DNA from: Sphingobacterium athyrii | Lineage (GTDB): Bacteria; Bacteroidota; Bacteroidia; Sphingobacteriales; Sphingobacteriaceae | Assembly (NCBI RefSeq): GCF_003071065.1 | Contig: NZ_QCXX01000003.1 | Coordinates: 62,001-126,000 of the forward strand | Length of the DNA stretch: 64,000 nucleotides | Direction of reading: 5' to 3' | Shown here: positions 54,273 to 64,000 of the stretch, in pieces | How the letters are laid out: each line of letters begins with the position of its first letter | Numbering within the stretch: position 1 is the first letter of the stretch | Notes under the pieces: model-generated | Seen by the model: the letters and a program-made list of their open reading frames with translations, nothing else | Told to the model about the DNA's origin: nothing | Database searches by the model: none | Made by a program: the position numbers and the translations under genes

Positions 54273-54620
54273 GGGGCGCATCATCTGACCTTCTTTCTGA
54301 TGTTAATTACTCAACAAATATCTTGTGGGACATTCGCGATATAAGTGATCGTGACCAGGGCTAACGGATGAGGTCATGAACCGAAAAACATACTTATTTT
54401 TGTTGAAAAGCCGCTTTTTGACCGAAAACTATATGGTATTTGACGGATTTGTATACGGTCTGAAGCTTTAAAATCCCCTAAGTTTGACAGTATAATCAAT
54501 TATAAATCTCGCAGGAAGTAGCAATGCATCTGATGTAACCTATGTAAACCATCGCTTATCATCTTCGCTGTCTATTCTCGCCAGATTGTATTATTTACTG
54601 TTTAATTCGTATAGAAATTT
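54273..54620. promoter_or_regulatory. susC upstream region with three TTTGAC boxes
   Basis: A 348-bp gap between regulator and susC. TTTGAC occurs at 54417-54422, 54439-54444 and 54483-54488, offsets of 22 and 44 bp, so all lie on the same helical face. The last overlaps a TAAGTTTG -7-like box (54479-54486), which would give a 5' UTR of about 130 nt. These are candidate binding sites for the AraC domain of the hybrid regulator. No terminator seen. Confidence 0.35.
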
Positions 54621-57600
54621 ATGAACAACCTAAAAATTGTTTCTTTGTATACGGTGTTGAGCGTTGCGCCAACATTGTTATACGCCCAGGGGAAAATTTC
54701 GGGACAGGTCCTGAATAAGGCCAACGAGCCTATCGCAGGTGCGACTGTGATTATGGAAGGCGGGGCGAAGGGGACTTCAACAGACAAATCGGGGAAATTT
54801 GAACTGAATGCCGCTAAAGGCGTGCTTGTTGTCTCCTATATTGGCTACAAGACCTACAGAGTCCCCTTGAACGAAACTACAAATCTGACAATTCAGCTTG
54901 AAAAAGATGACCGCGTGTTAGAAGATGTTGTGGTGGTGGGGTATGGTACACAAAGAAAAGCGACGTTAACGGGCTCTATTTCTGAAGTGAAAGGCAAAGA
55001 TATCGTAAAAAGTCCGCAGCCTAATTTATCCAATTCGCTCGCCGGACGTTTTTCTGGCGTGGTAATCAACAACCGGAGTGGTGAGCCCGGTTATGACGGT
55101 TCATCCATTACGGTGCGTGGACAGGCAACTACAGGAAGTAATGATGTATTGATTGTCGTAGATGGTGTACCCGGACAAATAGGCGGCCTGGAGCGTCTGG
55201 ATCCAAACGATATTGAAAGTATTTCGGTTTTAAAAGATGCCTCAGCGGCAATTTATGGTAACAGGGCAGCAAATGGGGTTATTTTAGTCACGACCAAACG
55301 TGGAAAAAGCGGTAAACCTTCGATCACGTATAGCGGAAATCTCGGTGTCAGTTCACCGACACGGTTGCCTAAAATGGCTGATGCCGCTACTTATGCTATT
55401 TTAAGGAACGAAATTGCTTATGGAAATAGTTCTTCCGGAGGAATGAACCAGATTTATTCAGCAGAACAGATTCAAAAATTTAGAGACGGATCTGATCCAC
55501 TGCTATACCCCAATACCGATTGGGCAGATGTCACCTTGAAAAAAGCGGCAATACAAAGTCAGCATAATCTGTCTGTCGCTGGTGGAACCGAGGATGTGCG
55601 ATATTTTATGTCTCTGGGTTCGGTTTATCAGGATGGCTTATACCAAAAGGGGGTAACAAAATATAAGCAGTATAATTTCAGAACAAATCTTGAAGCCAAT
55701 GTAACTGATCGCTTTAAGGTCGGACTCTCTCTCTCGGGAAGACAGGAAGACCGTAAATTCCCCATCGCATCTGCCGGAGATATTTTTCGCTCCATGTATA
55801 GAGCGTATCCTACGGTAAGCGCATATTATCCAAATGGCTTACCGACGCGGGGCATTGAAGGATCCAATCCCGCCTTAATGGTCACGGATATCGGTGGGAC
55901 CGTGAATAATCCCAAACAGGTTTTCAATGGCATACTCAAAGCAAGCTATCAGCTTCCTTGGGTAGAAGGGCTATCCGTAGATGGTTTTCTTTCGGTGGAC
56001 AAATCCGCAAATTTTAGCAAAAACTTCAGTGTGCCCTACGTGTTAAATGCTTATGACCAGGCAAAAAATACGTACGAGGAATCTATTGTCGGCGGAAATA
56101 ACAATAAGGCTACATTGACCGAATCGCATACCAATGAATCCTTAATCACAAGCAATATAAAACTGAATTTTGAACGTGCCTTTGGTGCCCACGCAATCAA
56201 TGCTTTTGTGGGATATGAGCAAAGTAAAAGGCATTTGGAATATTTTGACGCGCAGCGTTTTAATTATCTCTCCAACCAGCTGCCTGAATTATCACAAGGT
56301 GGATCCGCTGCGACAGATTATCTCAACTCTGGTTATAGTTCTAATTATACGAGACAGAGTATCATTAGCCGGATAGCTTATAATTATAATGAAAAATACC
56401 TGTTTGAAGGACAGCTCAGGGCAGATGGTTCTTCCATTTTCCCCTCAGGCAAGCGATGGGGATATTTCCCTTCCATATCCGCCGGGTGGCGTATCAGCAA
56501 AGAAGACTGGTTTGCAGACAAGATCGGATTTTTAGATGATCTAAAACTTCGCGCCTCTTATGGTACCCTTGGTAACGATAATGTCGACGGATTCCAATTC
56601 TACGATAACTATACGTTGGTAGGAAATGGTCTGGTTGCGCTTCTAAATGATAAAAGCCAGATTGAACCCAATGTTAAATTGGCAAAATTAGCAAATCCGG
56701 CGATTACTTGGGAGGTGTCCAAGAAGCTAGATGTCGGATTAAATGCACAATTTCTCAAGAATTTTACGATAGAGGCCATTTATTTCAAACAAAAGAGATC
56801 GGATATTCTAACGGAAAGGAATGCGTCGATTCCGGCAACTTCAGGTATTGTCAATCCATACAAAGAGAACAGCTCCAAACCGCTGGTCCCTTCGGAGAAT
56901 ATTGGCAAGGTGAATAGCGAAGGATTTGAAGGAACTTTGTCATATCAAAAACCGGGCGATTTCAGCTGGGGAGTATCCGGTAATTTTACCTTTGCCAAAA
57001 GTAAAATTATCTTCATTGATGAGGCCAGCGGTACGCTGGATTATCAGCGCCAGACATCGAGACCGCTGGGAACCTATCTGCTCTATAACGCCATTGGATT
57101 AAACCGGACCGAAGCAGATCTCGCTGCGGCGCCACAGGCACCCGGAGCACAGGTCGGGGATTTGATTTATCAGGACTATAACCAAGATGGTAAGATAACG
57201 GCAGATGATATGATACGGACAAAATATGGTAATATTCCTCAAATTACGTATGGCTTTAATCTGAATGCCGCTTATAAAAATGTAGATATTTCCATTCTTT
57301 TTGCTGGGCAGGCTAAAGTAAGCCAGCACGTGCTTCCGGAATCCGGAACAGTAGGAAACTTCTACAGTACCTGGGCCGACAATCGATTTAATGAAGTCAA
57401 TAATCCGAACGGAAACTATCCGAAAGTACCTGAACGCGCCTCTTCGGCTGTGAGCGGTGGCTTGTATAATAACACCTTTTGGTTGAATAATGCGTCCTTT
57501 TTGCGTTTGAAAAATGTCGAGATAGGCTATACATTGCCTAGTGAGGTCTTATCGAGGCTGAAATTGGGCGGACTTCGGTTTTATGTCAACGGATTTAACC

Positions 57601-57710
57601 TATTGACCATCACAAAAGTGAAGGATTATGATCCAGAAGGGAATAGCGGTAGCGGTCAATTCTATCCGCAGCAACGTATTATTAATGTAGGTGCAAATTT
57701 AAAATTCTAA
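54621..57710 (+). CDS. SusC-family TonB-linked outer membrane transporter, PUL 2
   Basis: A 1029-aa SusC. The signal peptide ends near YAQG. The carboxypeptidase-regulatory-like domain is GKISGQVLNKANEPIAGATVIME, then DVVVVGYGTQRKATLTGS and the plug (VLIVVDGVPGQIGG, ISVLKDASAAIYGNRAANGVIL). The beta-barrel ends RIINVGANLKF. Imports the oligosaccharide bound by the SusD encoded 15 bp downstream. Confidence 0.95.
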   Translation: MNNLKIVSLYTVLSVAPTLLYAQGKISGQVLNKANEPIAGATVIMEGGAKGTSTDKSGKFELNAAKGVLVVSYIGYKTYRVPLNETTNLTIQLEKDDRVLEDVVVVGYGTQRKATLTGSISEVKGKDIVKSPQPNLSNSLAGRFSGVVINNRSGEPGYDGSSITVRGQATTGSNDVLIVVDGVPGQIGGLERLDPNDIESISVLKDASAAIYGNRAANGVILVTTKRGKSGKPSITYSGNLGVSSPTRLPKMADAATYAILRNEIAYGNSSSGGMNQIYSAEQIQKFRDGSDPLLYPNTDWADVTLKKAAIQSQHNLSVAGGTEDVRYFMSLGSVYQDGLYQKGVTKYKQYNFRTNLEANVTDRFKVGLSLSGRQEDRKFPIASAGDIFRSMYRAYPTVSAYYPNGLPTRGIEGSNPALMVTDIGGTVNNPKQVFNGILKASYQLPWVEGLSVDGFLSVDKSANFSKNFSVPYVLNAYDQAKNTYEESIVGGNNNKATLTESHTNESLITSNIKLNFERAFGAHAINAFVGYEQSKRHLEYFDAQRFNYLSNQLPELSQGGSAATDYLNSGYSSNYTRQSIISRIAYNYNEKYLFEGQLRADGSSIFPSGKRWGYFPSISAGWRISKEDWFADKIGFLDDLKLRASYGTLGNDNVDGFQFYDNYTLVGNGLVALLNDKSQIEPNVKLAKLANPAITWEVSKKLDVGLNAQFLKNFTIEAIYFKQKRSDILTERNASIPATSGIVNPYKENSSKPLVPSENIGKVNSEGFEGTLSYQKPGDFSWGVSGNFTFAKSKIIFIDEASGTLDYQRQTSRPLGTYLLYNAIGLNRTEADLAAAPQAPGAQVGDLIYQDYNQDGKITADDMIRTKYGNIPQITYGFNLNAAYKNVDISILFAGQAKVSQHVLPESGTVGNFYSTWADNRFNEVNNPNGNYPKVPERASSAVSGGLYNNTFWLNNASFLRLKNVEIGYTLPSEVLSRLKLGGLRFYVNGFNLLTITKVKDYDPEGNSGSGQFYPQQRIINVGANLKF

Positions 57711-57725
57711 AAAGGAACTTAAGCA

Positions 57726-59441
57726 ATGAAATTTATAACTAAGTATATTGTGCCTTTGGGCTTGGGACTGACAGTCTTCTCCGCCTGCAACAAAAATCTA
57801 TTGGATGTTACGGCGACAGACAGAATATCGACAGAAGCAATTGAGACAGATACAGCTGTATTGGAAGCTTTTATTATCAACAGATACATCGGTGAAAAAA
57901 TTATATCAAGTGAGGCTGACGGGACTAATCCGGGGTTTGGACGTGGATTTGAATACGCCCTTTGGTCTTCACTGTCTGATGAATCCATGTATACCAATGA
58001 TGATAATACTTGGCTCATTATCCGGGGGCAGTTATCGCCTGAAAATTTAGGCGCCGCCGGATCACTTTGGGCCCGTAGCTACCGCAGTATCCGTGAATGT
58101 AATTATGCAAAAAAAGTACTGACTACTATTCAGATGAGTTCTTCACATAAACGGCATCTTGAAGGTGAGCTACAGTTTATCAGGGCATTTCGGTATCACG
58201 ATCTCATTCGGAACTTTGGCCGGGTTGTCTTGATGGGCGATACCGTGTATGGTTTGAAAGATGACTTAAGTACTGCAAGCCTTTTTGAGCGGAAGTCTAT
58301 TCAGGAAGGAATGGATTATGTGATAAGAGAATTGGACGAAGCAATTGAAAAACTGCCGCTGGATAACAATGACAACAGCTGGGTTACCGGCCGGGCTACC
58401 AAGGCTGCCGCAATGGCATTAAAATCAAGACTACTGCTGTATGCAGCGAGCCCTCTCTATAACGTGGGTACCTGGGCTGCCGCGGCTCAGGCAGCACAAG
58501 AGTTGATTTCGCTAAATAAATACAGCCTATATACGGGCGGATACCAGTCCCTATTTTTGACTGACCGGAATCCGGAAACTATCTTTGCCCGTTATTATAC
58601 CAAAAATGCCAATCATGTGCATTTAGAGATTGCAAACGGACCGAACGGCTATGGGGGTTGGGGTGGAAATACGCCTTACCAGAATCTGGTGGACGCTTAT
58701 CAGATGAAAAATGGTCTAGCTCCCTTGAATGAGGATGGAACTGTAAACACTGCTTCAGGATACGATCCCAATAATCCCTATGTCAATCGTGATCCACGCT
58801 TTGATGCAACAATCCTACATAATGGTTCGATGTACAGAGGGCGTGCGGTTGAAACATTTATACCGGGCGGACAGGATAGCAGGGAGGGTAGGGATAACTG
58901 GAACACATCGAAAACCGGTTATTATCTGCGCAAGTTTATGAATGATGCGTATCCGTTGGAAAATCCTTGGGGAAATGCGGGATTTCAACCGTGGAATTAT
59001 TTTCGTTATGCTGAGATCCTGTTAAATTTTGCAGAGGCGGCTAATGAGGCCTACGGTCCGGATATGCTACCCGCAGGTAGTAGTCTTACAGCTAGACAGG
59101 CATTAAATTTAGTTCGGACAAGACCTTCTGTAGAGATGCCTGAAATCCCTGTTGGACAATCGAAAGATGAATTTAGAAAACTGTTGCGCTACGAACGCCG
59201 GATAGAGCTGGCCTTCGAAGAACACCGTTTTTATGACGTAAGAAGATGGAAAATCGCCAACATAACAGAGAATATGCCAGCCTCCGGAATAACGGTGACA
59301 AAGGGAAATAATGGGCTTACCTATACGCGAAAAGAAGCATTATCGGGCCGCCGGTTTGAAGAGAAACATTATTGGCTCCCGATACCGCGTGCAGAGATTT
59401 TGTCCTCGAACGGACAACTGGAACAAAATCCCGGTTATTAA
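57726..59441 (+). CDS. SusD/RagB-family glycan-binding lipoprotein, PUL 2
   Basis: A 571-aa surface lipoprotein. The lipobox is LTVFSAC (Cys21). SusD blocks: LEGELQFIRAFRYHDLIRNFG, FRYAEILLNFAEAANEA, RYERRIELAFEEHRFYDVRRW, and a C-terminal YWLPIPRAEILSSNGQLEQN. Longer than the PUL 1 SusD. A strong hairpin lies in the gap before the GH43 gene. Confidence 0.94.
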   Translation: MKFITKYIVPLGLGLTVFSACNKNLLDVTATDRISTEAIETDTAVLEAFIINRYIGEKIISSEADGTNPGFGRGFEYALWSSLSDESMYTNDDNTWLIIRGQLSPENLGAAGSLWARSYRSIRECNYAKKVLTTIQMSSSHKRHLEGELQFIRAFRYHDLIRNFGRVVLMGDTVYGLKDDLSTASLFERKSIQEGMDYVIRELDEAIEKLPLDNNDNSWVTGRATKAAAMALKSRLLLYAASPLYNVGTWAAAAQAAQELISLNKYSLYTGGYQSLFLTDRNPETIFARYYTKNANHVHLEIANGPNGYGGWGGNTPYQNLVDAYQMKNGLAPLNEDGTVNTASGYDPNNPYVNRDPRFDATILHNGSMYRGRAVETFIPGGQDSREGRDNWNTSKTGYYLRKFMNDAYPLENPWGNAGFQPWNYFRYAEILLNFAEAANEAYGPDMLPAGSSLTARQALNLVRTRPSVEMPEIPVGQSKDEFRKLLRYERRIELAFEEHRFYDVRRWKIANITENMPASGITVTKGNNGLTYTRKEALSGRRFEEKHYWLPIPRAEILSSNGQLEQNPGY

Positions 59442-59468
59442 TGTTAGTTAATCAAAAAAAGACTTACT

Positions 59469-59504
59469 CGATGCGCTGGGAGCCTTTTCGGAACCAGCGC
59501 ATCG
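59469..59504 (+). promoter_or_regulatory. Stable hairpin between susD and GH43 genes
   Basis: CGATGCGCTGG (59469-59479) pairs perfectly over 11 bp with CCAGCGCATCG (59494-59504), 14-nt loop, GC-rich. There is no T-run after it, so it is not a classic terminator. It could stabilise the upstream susCD message or partly block transcription into the enzyme genes. Confidence 0.6.
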
Positions 59505-59543
59505 TTGTCAGATCAAGCAACCTTTTACTAAATTATTTTATAC

Positions 59544-61445
59544 ATGCGATTTACGGTTATAGCATTTTTATTGATGAATATTGCGGCATCGGCATACGCG
59601 CAGGGATATAGGCAGGGGCCGACCGAAAAGGATTTTGCCGGTTATTTATTTGCTTATTTTAAGGGCAATGCTGTGGCAGATGAAGCTGTCTGTTTTGCCA
59701 TTAGCACCGATGGTTATACCTACCGTGCGTTGAACGGTAATCGTCCGGTACTGGATTCGAAGACCATCAGTAAAACCGGAGGTGTCAGGGATCCGCATAT
59801 TCTCCGTGCTGAGGATGGAAAGACATTCTATATGGTACTGACCGATATGACCTCCTCCAAAGGCTGGGATTCCAATCGCGGTATGGTCCTGCTAAAATCG
59901 CAGGATCTGCTGCACTGGTCGCATCAGGCCATCGATTTCCAACGGCGATTTAATGGTCAGAAGGATTTGAAGCGTGTATGGGCACCACAGACCATTTTTG
60001 ATTCGGCAGCAGGAAAATATATGGTCTATTGGTCCATGCAGCATGGAAACGGTCCGGATATCATTTATTATGCCTATGCCAATAAAGATTTCACCGATTT
60101 TGAAACGGAGCCAAAGGTGCTCTTTGTGCCTAAAAACGGCAAATCCTGTATTGATGGCGATATTATCGAAAAGAATGGCCTCTTTTACCTCTTCTACAAA
60201 ACGGAAGGACATGGCAATGGAATCAAACTTGCCATGACCGATTCCCTGACTTCGGGAAAATGGATCGAACAGGTTGGGTATAAGCAGCAAACAAAGGAGG
60301 CCGTGGAGGGATCAAGCGTCTTCAAGCGAAATCAGTCGGATCAATATATCCTGATGTATGATGTGTATGGTAAGGGAAAATACCAATTCTGTATATCCGA
60401 TGATCTCGATCGTTTTAAAGTGATCGACCAAGAGATTGATATGGATTTTCATCCCCGTCATGGAACCATCATACCCCTTTCCAGAGATGAGCTGATCCAG
60501 TTGACGTCTCATTGGGGCAAACCCAAGGATATACCGCTTGCACTGAAAAGGAACCCAATTCTGGACGGCTTTTATGCAGATCCCGATATTCTTTACGCCA
60601 ACAAGACTAAAAGATATTATATCTATCCAACAAGTGATGGATTTGATGGCTGGGGCGGCTACTATTTTAAGACCTTTTCTTCGGCCGATCTTATCCATTG
60701 GAAGGATGAGGGTGTCATCCTGGATCTTAAAAAAGAGGTTGCCTGGGGACCACGTCATGCATGGGCACCAACGATCACCGAGAAAAAAGTCAAAGGCGAC
60801 TATAAATATTACTACTATTTTACGGCAGCGCAGAAAATCGGTGTCGCCGTAGCGGACCAGCCAACGGGACCATTCAAGGACTCGGGCACACCGTTGATCG
60901 ATTTCAAACCTCCCGGCGTAACTGGCGGGCAGGAGATCGATCCGGCGGTGTTCAATGACCCCAAGTCAGGTAAAAGTTATTTGTATTGGGGAAACGGTTA
61001 CCTTGCCGTTGCCGAACTAAATAAGGATATGGTCTCCATCAAAAAGAATACAATGAAGGTATTGACGCCTGACAAAACATTTCGTGAAGGGGTATATGTG
61101 ATCTTTCGCAATGGCATATACTATTTTCTTTGGTCAGAAGATGATACCCGCAGCGAGAATTACCGGGTTCGCTATGGGACATCAACCTCTCCCTATGGTC
61201 CGATCCGGGTGCCCGAGAACAATCTGATCTTACAAAAAGATCCGGCGAAAGGAATCTACGGTACTGGTCATAATTCGATCTTGCAAGTGCCCGGAACCGA
61301 CGAATGGTATATTGTCTATCATCGGTTTAATTATCCAAATGGGATCAAGATGGGGGATGCAGCAGGTTTCCATCGGGAAGTATGCATGGATCGGCTTTAT
61401 TTCGATGCGAATGGCCAGATCGTCCCTGTCATTCCAACCCATTAA
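59544..61445 (+). CDS. Exported protein with two GH43-type domains
   Basis: A 633-aa protein with a signal peptide (cleavage near AYAQG) and two five-bladed GH43-like propellers. Domain 1 (about 25-315) has VRDPHIL, VWAPQTIF and EAVEGSSVF; domain 2 (about 330-630) has YADPDILYA, HAWAPTITEK and FREGVYVI. Both keep the base Asp and acid Glu positions, while the middle WAPxI motif lacks the usual Asp in each. Families like this act on arabinofuranosyl, xylosyl or galactosyl links; the substrate is not determinable here. Confidence 0.88.
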   Translation: MRFTVIAFLLMNIAASAYAQGYRQGPTEKDFAGYLFAYFKGNAVADEAVCFAISTDGYTYRALNGNRPVLDSKTISKTGGVRDPHILRAEDGKTFYMVLTDMTSSKGWDSNRGMVLLKSQDLLHWSHQAIDFQRRFNGQKDLKRVWAPQTIFDSAAGKYMVYWSMQHGNGPDIIYYAYANKDFTDFETEPKVLFVPKNGKSCIDGDIIEKNGLFYLFYKTEGHGNGIKLAMTDSLTSGKWIEQVGYKQQTKEAVEGSSVFKRNQSDQYILMYDVYGKGKYQFCISDDLDRFKVIDQEIDMDFHPRHGTIIPLSRDELIQLTSHWGKPKDIPLALKRNPILDGFYADPDILYANKTKRYYIYPTSDGFDGWGGYYFKTFSSADLIHWKDEGVILDLKKEVAWGPRHAWAPTITEKKVKGDYKYYYYFTAAQKIGVAVADQPTGPFKDSGTPLIDFKPPGVTGGQEIDPAVFNDPKSGKSYLYWGNGYLAVAELNKDMVSIKKNTMKVLTPDKTFREGVYVIFRNGIYYFLWSEDDTRSENYRVRYGTSTSPYGPIRVPENNLILQKDPAKGIYGTGHNSILQVPGTDEWYIVYHRFNYPNGIKMGDAAGFHREVCMDRLYFDANGQIVPVIPTH

Positions 61446-61478
61446 TATCAATCAGATCAACCTAAACGACTACATAAC

Positions 61479-63980
61479 ATGAGCATAATAATAAAAAATA
61501 TAGCGATCCTTGCTGCATCAGTTTTAATCGGGCTGAGCTCCGTTTACGCCCAGCCGGGTTTTGGTGTCGCTCAGCGGATCAATGCAGACTGGCAGTTCCA
61601 GTTAGAAACCGCAGGAGCAGCGCAAAGTGCAACAGCACTAAACGAGCAGGCCTGGAAATCGGTTAGGCTACCCCATGACTGGGGCGTGAAGCAGCCCTTG
61701 AGTCCAAGCCTGGCCAGCGCCACGGGATATTTACCCGGCGGTATAGGCTGGTACCGAAAACAACTGTCCATACCTGCTGAAGACCAAGGAAAGAAGATCT
61801 TTCTTTATTTTGAAGGTGTTTACAACCGCAGTGAAGTTTTTGTCAACGGCAAATCTGTCGATAAGCGCCCCAATGGCTATGTATCATTTTCTTATGACAT
61901 CAGCCCGTATATTGAATTCGGAAAGGAAAATACCATAGCTGTCAAGGTAGACCATAGCAAAAGTGCGGATTCGCGCTGGTACACAGGCTCCGGAATCTAC
62001 CGGGATGTTTGGGTCGTCAAGGCCGATCAGGTGCATCTGGATCAATGGGGGGTATATGCCTATCCGGAACTTAAGGGTGGGAAAGGAATACTCCATACTG
62101 AAATTACGGTGGTCAACAGTTCGTCATTGCGTAGCCCAGTTACCGTGCAGCAGGAGCTCATCGATGCCGAAGGCAGGCTCATTGAGAAAAAATCCGGGCA
62201 GCTTACTATCGCTGCTGCAGATAAAGCACGCCTAGACCTGAAATTGACAGCATCAAATCCAAAGCTGTGGAGCTTAACGCAGCCTATACAATATACATTG
62301 CGGACGACGCTTTGGCAAAAAGGTAAACAGATAGATCAGTCTGAAGTAAAGACCGGTTTTAGGACCTTTACCTTTGATCCGGATAAAGGCTTTGCCTTAA
62401 ACAACCAATGGATGAAAGTGAAAGGTGTCTGCTTGCATCACGATGCCGGTGTCCTCGGTGCCGAGGTCTATACCGAAGTGTGGAAGCGTCGCTTACTCAC
62501 TTTAAAATCGTTGGGTGTTAACGCTATACGTACAAGTCATAATCCGCAAGCTACCTCACTCTATACTTTATGTGATGAGCTTGGTCTGCTGGTTATGGAT
62601 GAAGCGTTTGATGAGTGGGAATTTCCGAAGCGAAAGTGGCTACAGGGCTGGAATGTCGGTGTACCTGGTTTTGAAGGAGCTTATGACTTTTTTGAAGCGT
62701 GGGGGGAGCGGGATTTGAGCGATATGGTCCAAAGGGACCGGAATCACCTTTCAATATTTGCCTGGAGCATAGGCAATGAAGTGGATTATCCAAATGATCC
62801 CTATTCGCATCCGATTTTGAATGGCGAAAAAAAAGAAGGTGGTTTTACACAAGCTTCATATGGTGGTTATAAAACAGATGCGCCGGATGCCATGCGCTTG
62901 GGGGATATTGCCAAACGCCTTGTGGCTGTGGTAAAAAAATACGATCGAAGCCGGGCGGTAACGGCAGGCCTGGCGGGTGTAGCGATGTCCAATGAAACGG
63001 CCTACCCCGGAGCGCTTGATATTGCGGGATACAATTATACGGAGAGCCGATATCAGGAAGACCACCAGCGTTACCCGACGCGTGTCATATTTGGTAGTGA
63101 AAATCGGCATGATCTTCCGGCGTGGCTGGCTGTACGCGACAATGCGCATATATTTGGACAGTTTCTTTGGACGGGGATCGATTATCTAGGCGAATCGGGC
63201 CGTTGGCCTTCACGCGGTTTTTATTCGGGCTTACTTGATTTTGCCGGATTTATCAAACCTCGGGGATATTTTCGCCAATCTTTATGGTCCGAAAAACCCA
63301 TGGCCTATTTGGGAACCTATCCATTGGGAGCGAAAGCTAGCGCTACTGATGTTTGGTCAGCTTCAGAAATTGAGCAGGAGCAGCGGAAGAACGAAAGGCC
63401 CTCCATGGATGCATGGCCAATCTGGAATTATCAGGATGGCCAGCAGGTTCGTGTGGTTTGCTATACTAATAGTGCTGCAGCCCGACTAACACTGAATGGT
63501 CAGACCGTGGGCGCAGAGAAAAAATACGATGCGAAAACAGGAATTATATATTGGGATATCCCTTATGCCACTGGTAGGCTGGAAGTGATCGGGGTGGACG
63601 GCAATGGAAAAGAAGTTGTGCGTCACGGAATTCAATCCAGCCAACGGCCAGTATCTATTCAAGCTGTGCGCGTTGGGGATCAGTTGATCAAAGCAGGTGG
63701 GCTGTTGCAGCTAATGGTGCAGCTTGTCGATGAAAAGGGTATTCCCGTGACTGTTTCAGAAGATGAAGTTACCTGCGATATAGCTGGTAATGCACGTTTA
63801 TTGGGTATGGAGGCAGGGAACAATACCGATATGGGCGACTATACGGATAATAGGCAACGGGTCCACCAAGGTAAAATGGTCGTTTATGTACAATCAACGG
63901 GCAAAGCAGGAGATCACATCAGTATTCGATTCACCTCACCGTGGCTTAAAGCAGCCACGGTGAATTATATCGTTAACTGA
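61479..63980 (+). CDS. Exported GH2 beta-galactosidase-type enzyme
   Basis: An 833-aa glycoside hydrolase with a signal peptide (to about AQPG). Domain order: sugar-binding (about 25-175, RLPHDWGVKQPL), immunoglobulin-like, TIM barrel with GVCLHHDAGVLGAEV and NAIRTSHNPQ, acid/base E434 in SIGNEVDYP, nucleophile E541 in FGSENRHD, then DUF4982-like and a final beta domain. Activity is most likely beta-galactosidase; beta-mannosidase or glucuronidase are alternatives within GH2. Last gene seen of PUL 2; the stop lies 20 bp before the window ends. Confidence 0.92.
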   Translation: MSIIIKNIAILAASVLIGLSSVYAQPGFGVAQRINADWQFQLETAGAAQSATALNEQAWKSVRLPHDWGVKQPLSPSLASATGYLPGGIGWYRKQLSIPAEDQGKKIFLYFEGVYNRSEVFVNGKSVDKRPNGYVSFSYDISPYIEFGKENTIAVKVDHSKSADSRWYTGSGIYRDVWVVKADQVHLDQWGVYAYPELKGGKGILHTEITVVNSSSLRSPVTVQQELIDAEGRLIEKKSGQLTIAAADKARLDLKLTASNPKLWSLTQPIQYTLRTTLWQKGKQIDQSEVKTGFRTFTFDPDKGFALNNQWMKVKGVCLHHDAGVLGAEVYTEVWKRRLLTLKSLGVNAIRTSHNPQATSLYTLCDELGLLVMDEAFDEWEFPKRKWLQGWNVGVPGFEGAYDFFEAWGERDLSDMVQRDRNHLSIFAWSIGNEVDYPNDPYSHPILNGEKKEGGFTQASYGGYKTDAPDAMRLGDIAKRLVAVVKKYDRSRAVTAGLAGVAMSNETAYPGALDIAGYNYTESRYQEDHQRYPTRVIFGSENRHDLPAWLAVRDNAHIFGQFLWTGIDYLGESGRWPSRGFYSGLLDFAGFIKPRGYFRQSLWSEKPMAYLGTYPLGAKASATDVWSASEIEQEQRKNERPSMDAWPIWNYQDGQQVRVVCYTNSAAARLTLNGQTVGAEKKYDAKTGIIYWDIPYATGRLEVIGVDGNGKEVVRHGIQSSQRPVSIQAVRVGDQLIKAGGLLQLMVQLVDEKGIPVTVSEDEVTCDIAGNARLLGMEAGNNTDMGDYTDNRQRVHQGKMVVYVQSTGKAGDHISIRFTSPWLKAATVNYIVN

Positions 63981-64000
63981 TGCATTTATTCATTGGAGCG

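Overview
The window looks like chromosome from a Bacteroidota bacterium of the Sphingobacteriaceae, most like Sphingobacterium. This rests on two SusC/SusD pairs, a hybrid two-component PUL regulator, promoter-like TAnnTTTG boxes, few Shine-Dalgarno sites and the overall protein content. I recognised no transposase, phage gene, tRNA, rRNA or CRISPR array.

Layout. (1) 1-5.5 kb, housekeeping: the 3' part of hemF, a two-subunit M16 peptidase pair, a DEDDh exonuclease and trxB. (2) 5.5-14 kb, first polysaccharide utilisation locus (PUL): susC, susD and two tandem S1-type sulfatases. It has no local protein regulator. Its 5' region instead carries a long inverted repeat, a promoter-like box, a 32-codon ORF ending Cys-Arg-Met-Arg-Met-Cys-Arg-stop, and two hairpins that could pair alternatively. 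I read this as a candidate sulfur-sensing leader. (3) 14-25 kb: convergent rnhA, a GH29 fucosidase, a sirtuin, a DUF2891 lipoprotein, an HxlR/DoxX divergent pair, a 50-aa lmo0937-type membrane protein, a PncC/CinA protein, a glycosyltransferase and a CPA1 antiporter. (4) 25-48 kb, an accessory region with small exported or membrane proteins of unknown function. It holds a Nudix hydrolase, a sigma factor/90-aa protein/ClpP operon, a class D beta-lactamase beside a ClbS/DfsB protein, an AraC regulator with a DHFR-family protein, an SPFH protein, a Tat-type enolase-superfamily enzyme, a tandem C39-like pair in which one copy has lost the whole catalytic triad, and a large catalase. Many gene remnants lie between them (TPR tail, GNAT, MORN, alpha/beta hydrolase, GH43 tail). 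(5) 48-64 kb, second PUL: GH97, hybrid two-component regulator, susC, susD, a double-domain GH43 and GH2.

In both PULs the SusCD complex would bind and import oligosaccharide across the outer membrane while exported enzymes trim it. The first PUL would act on a sulfated glycan. The second would act on a galactose/arabinose-type glycan, sensed by its own hybrid regulator. The substrates are inferred from enzyme families and are not shown by the sequence.
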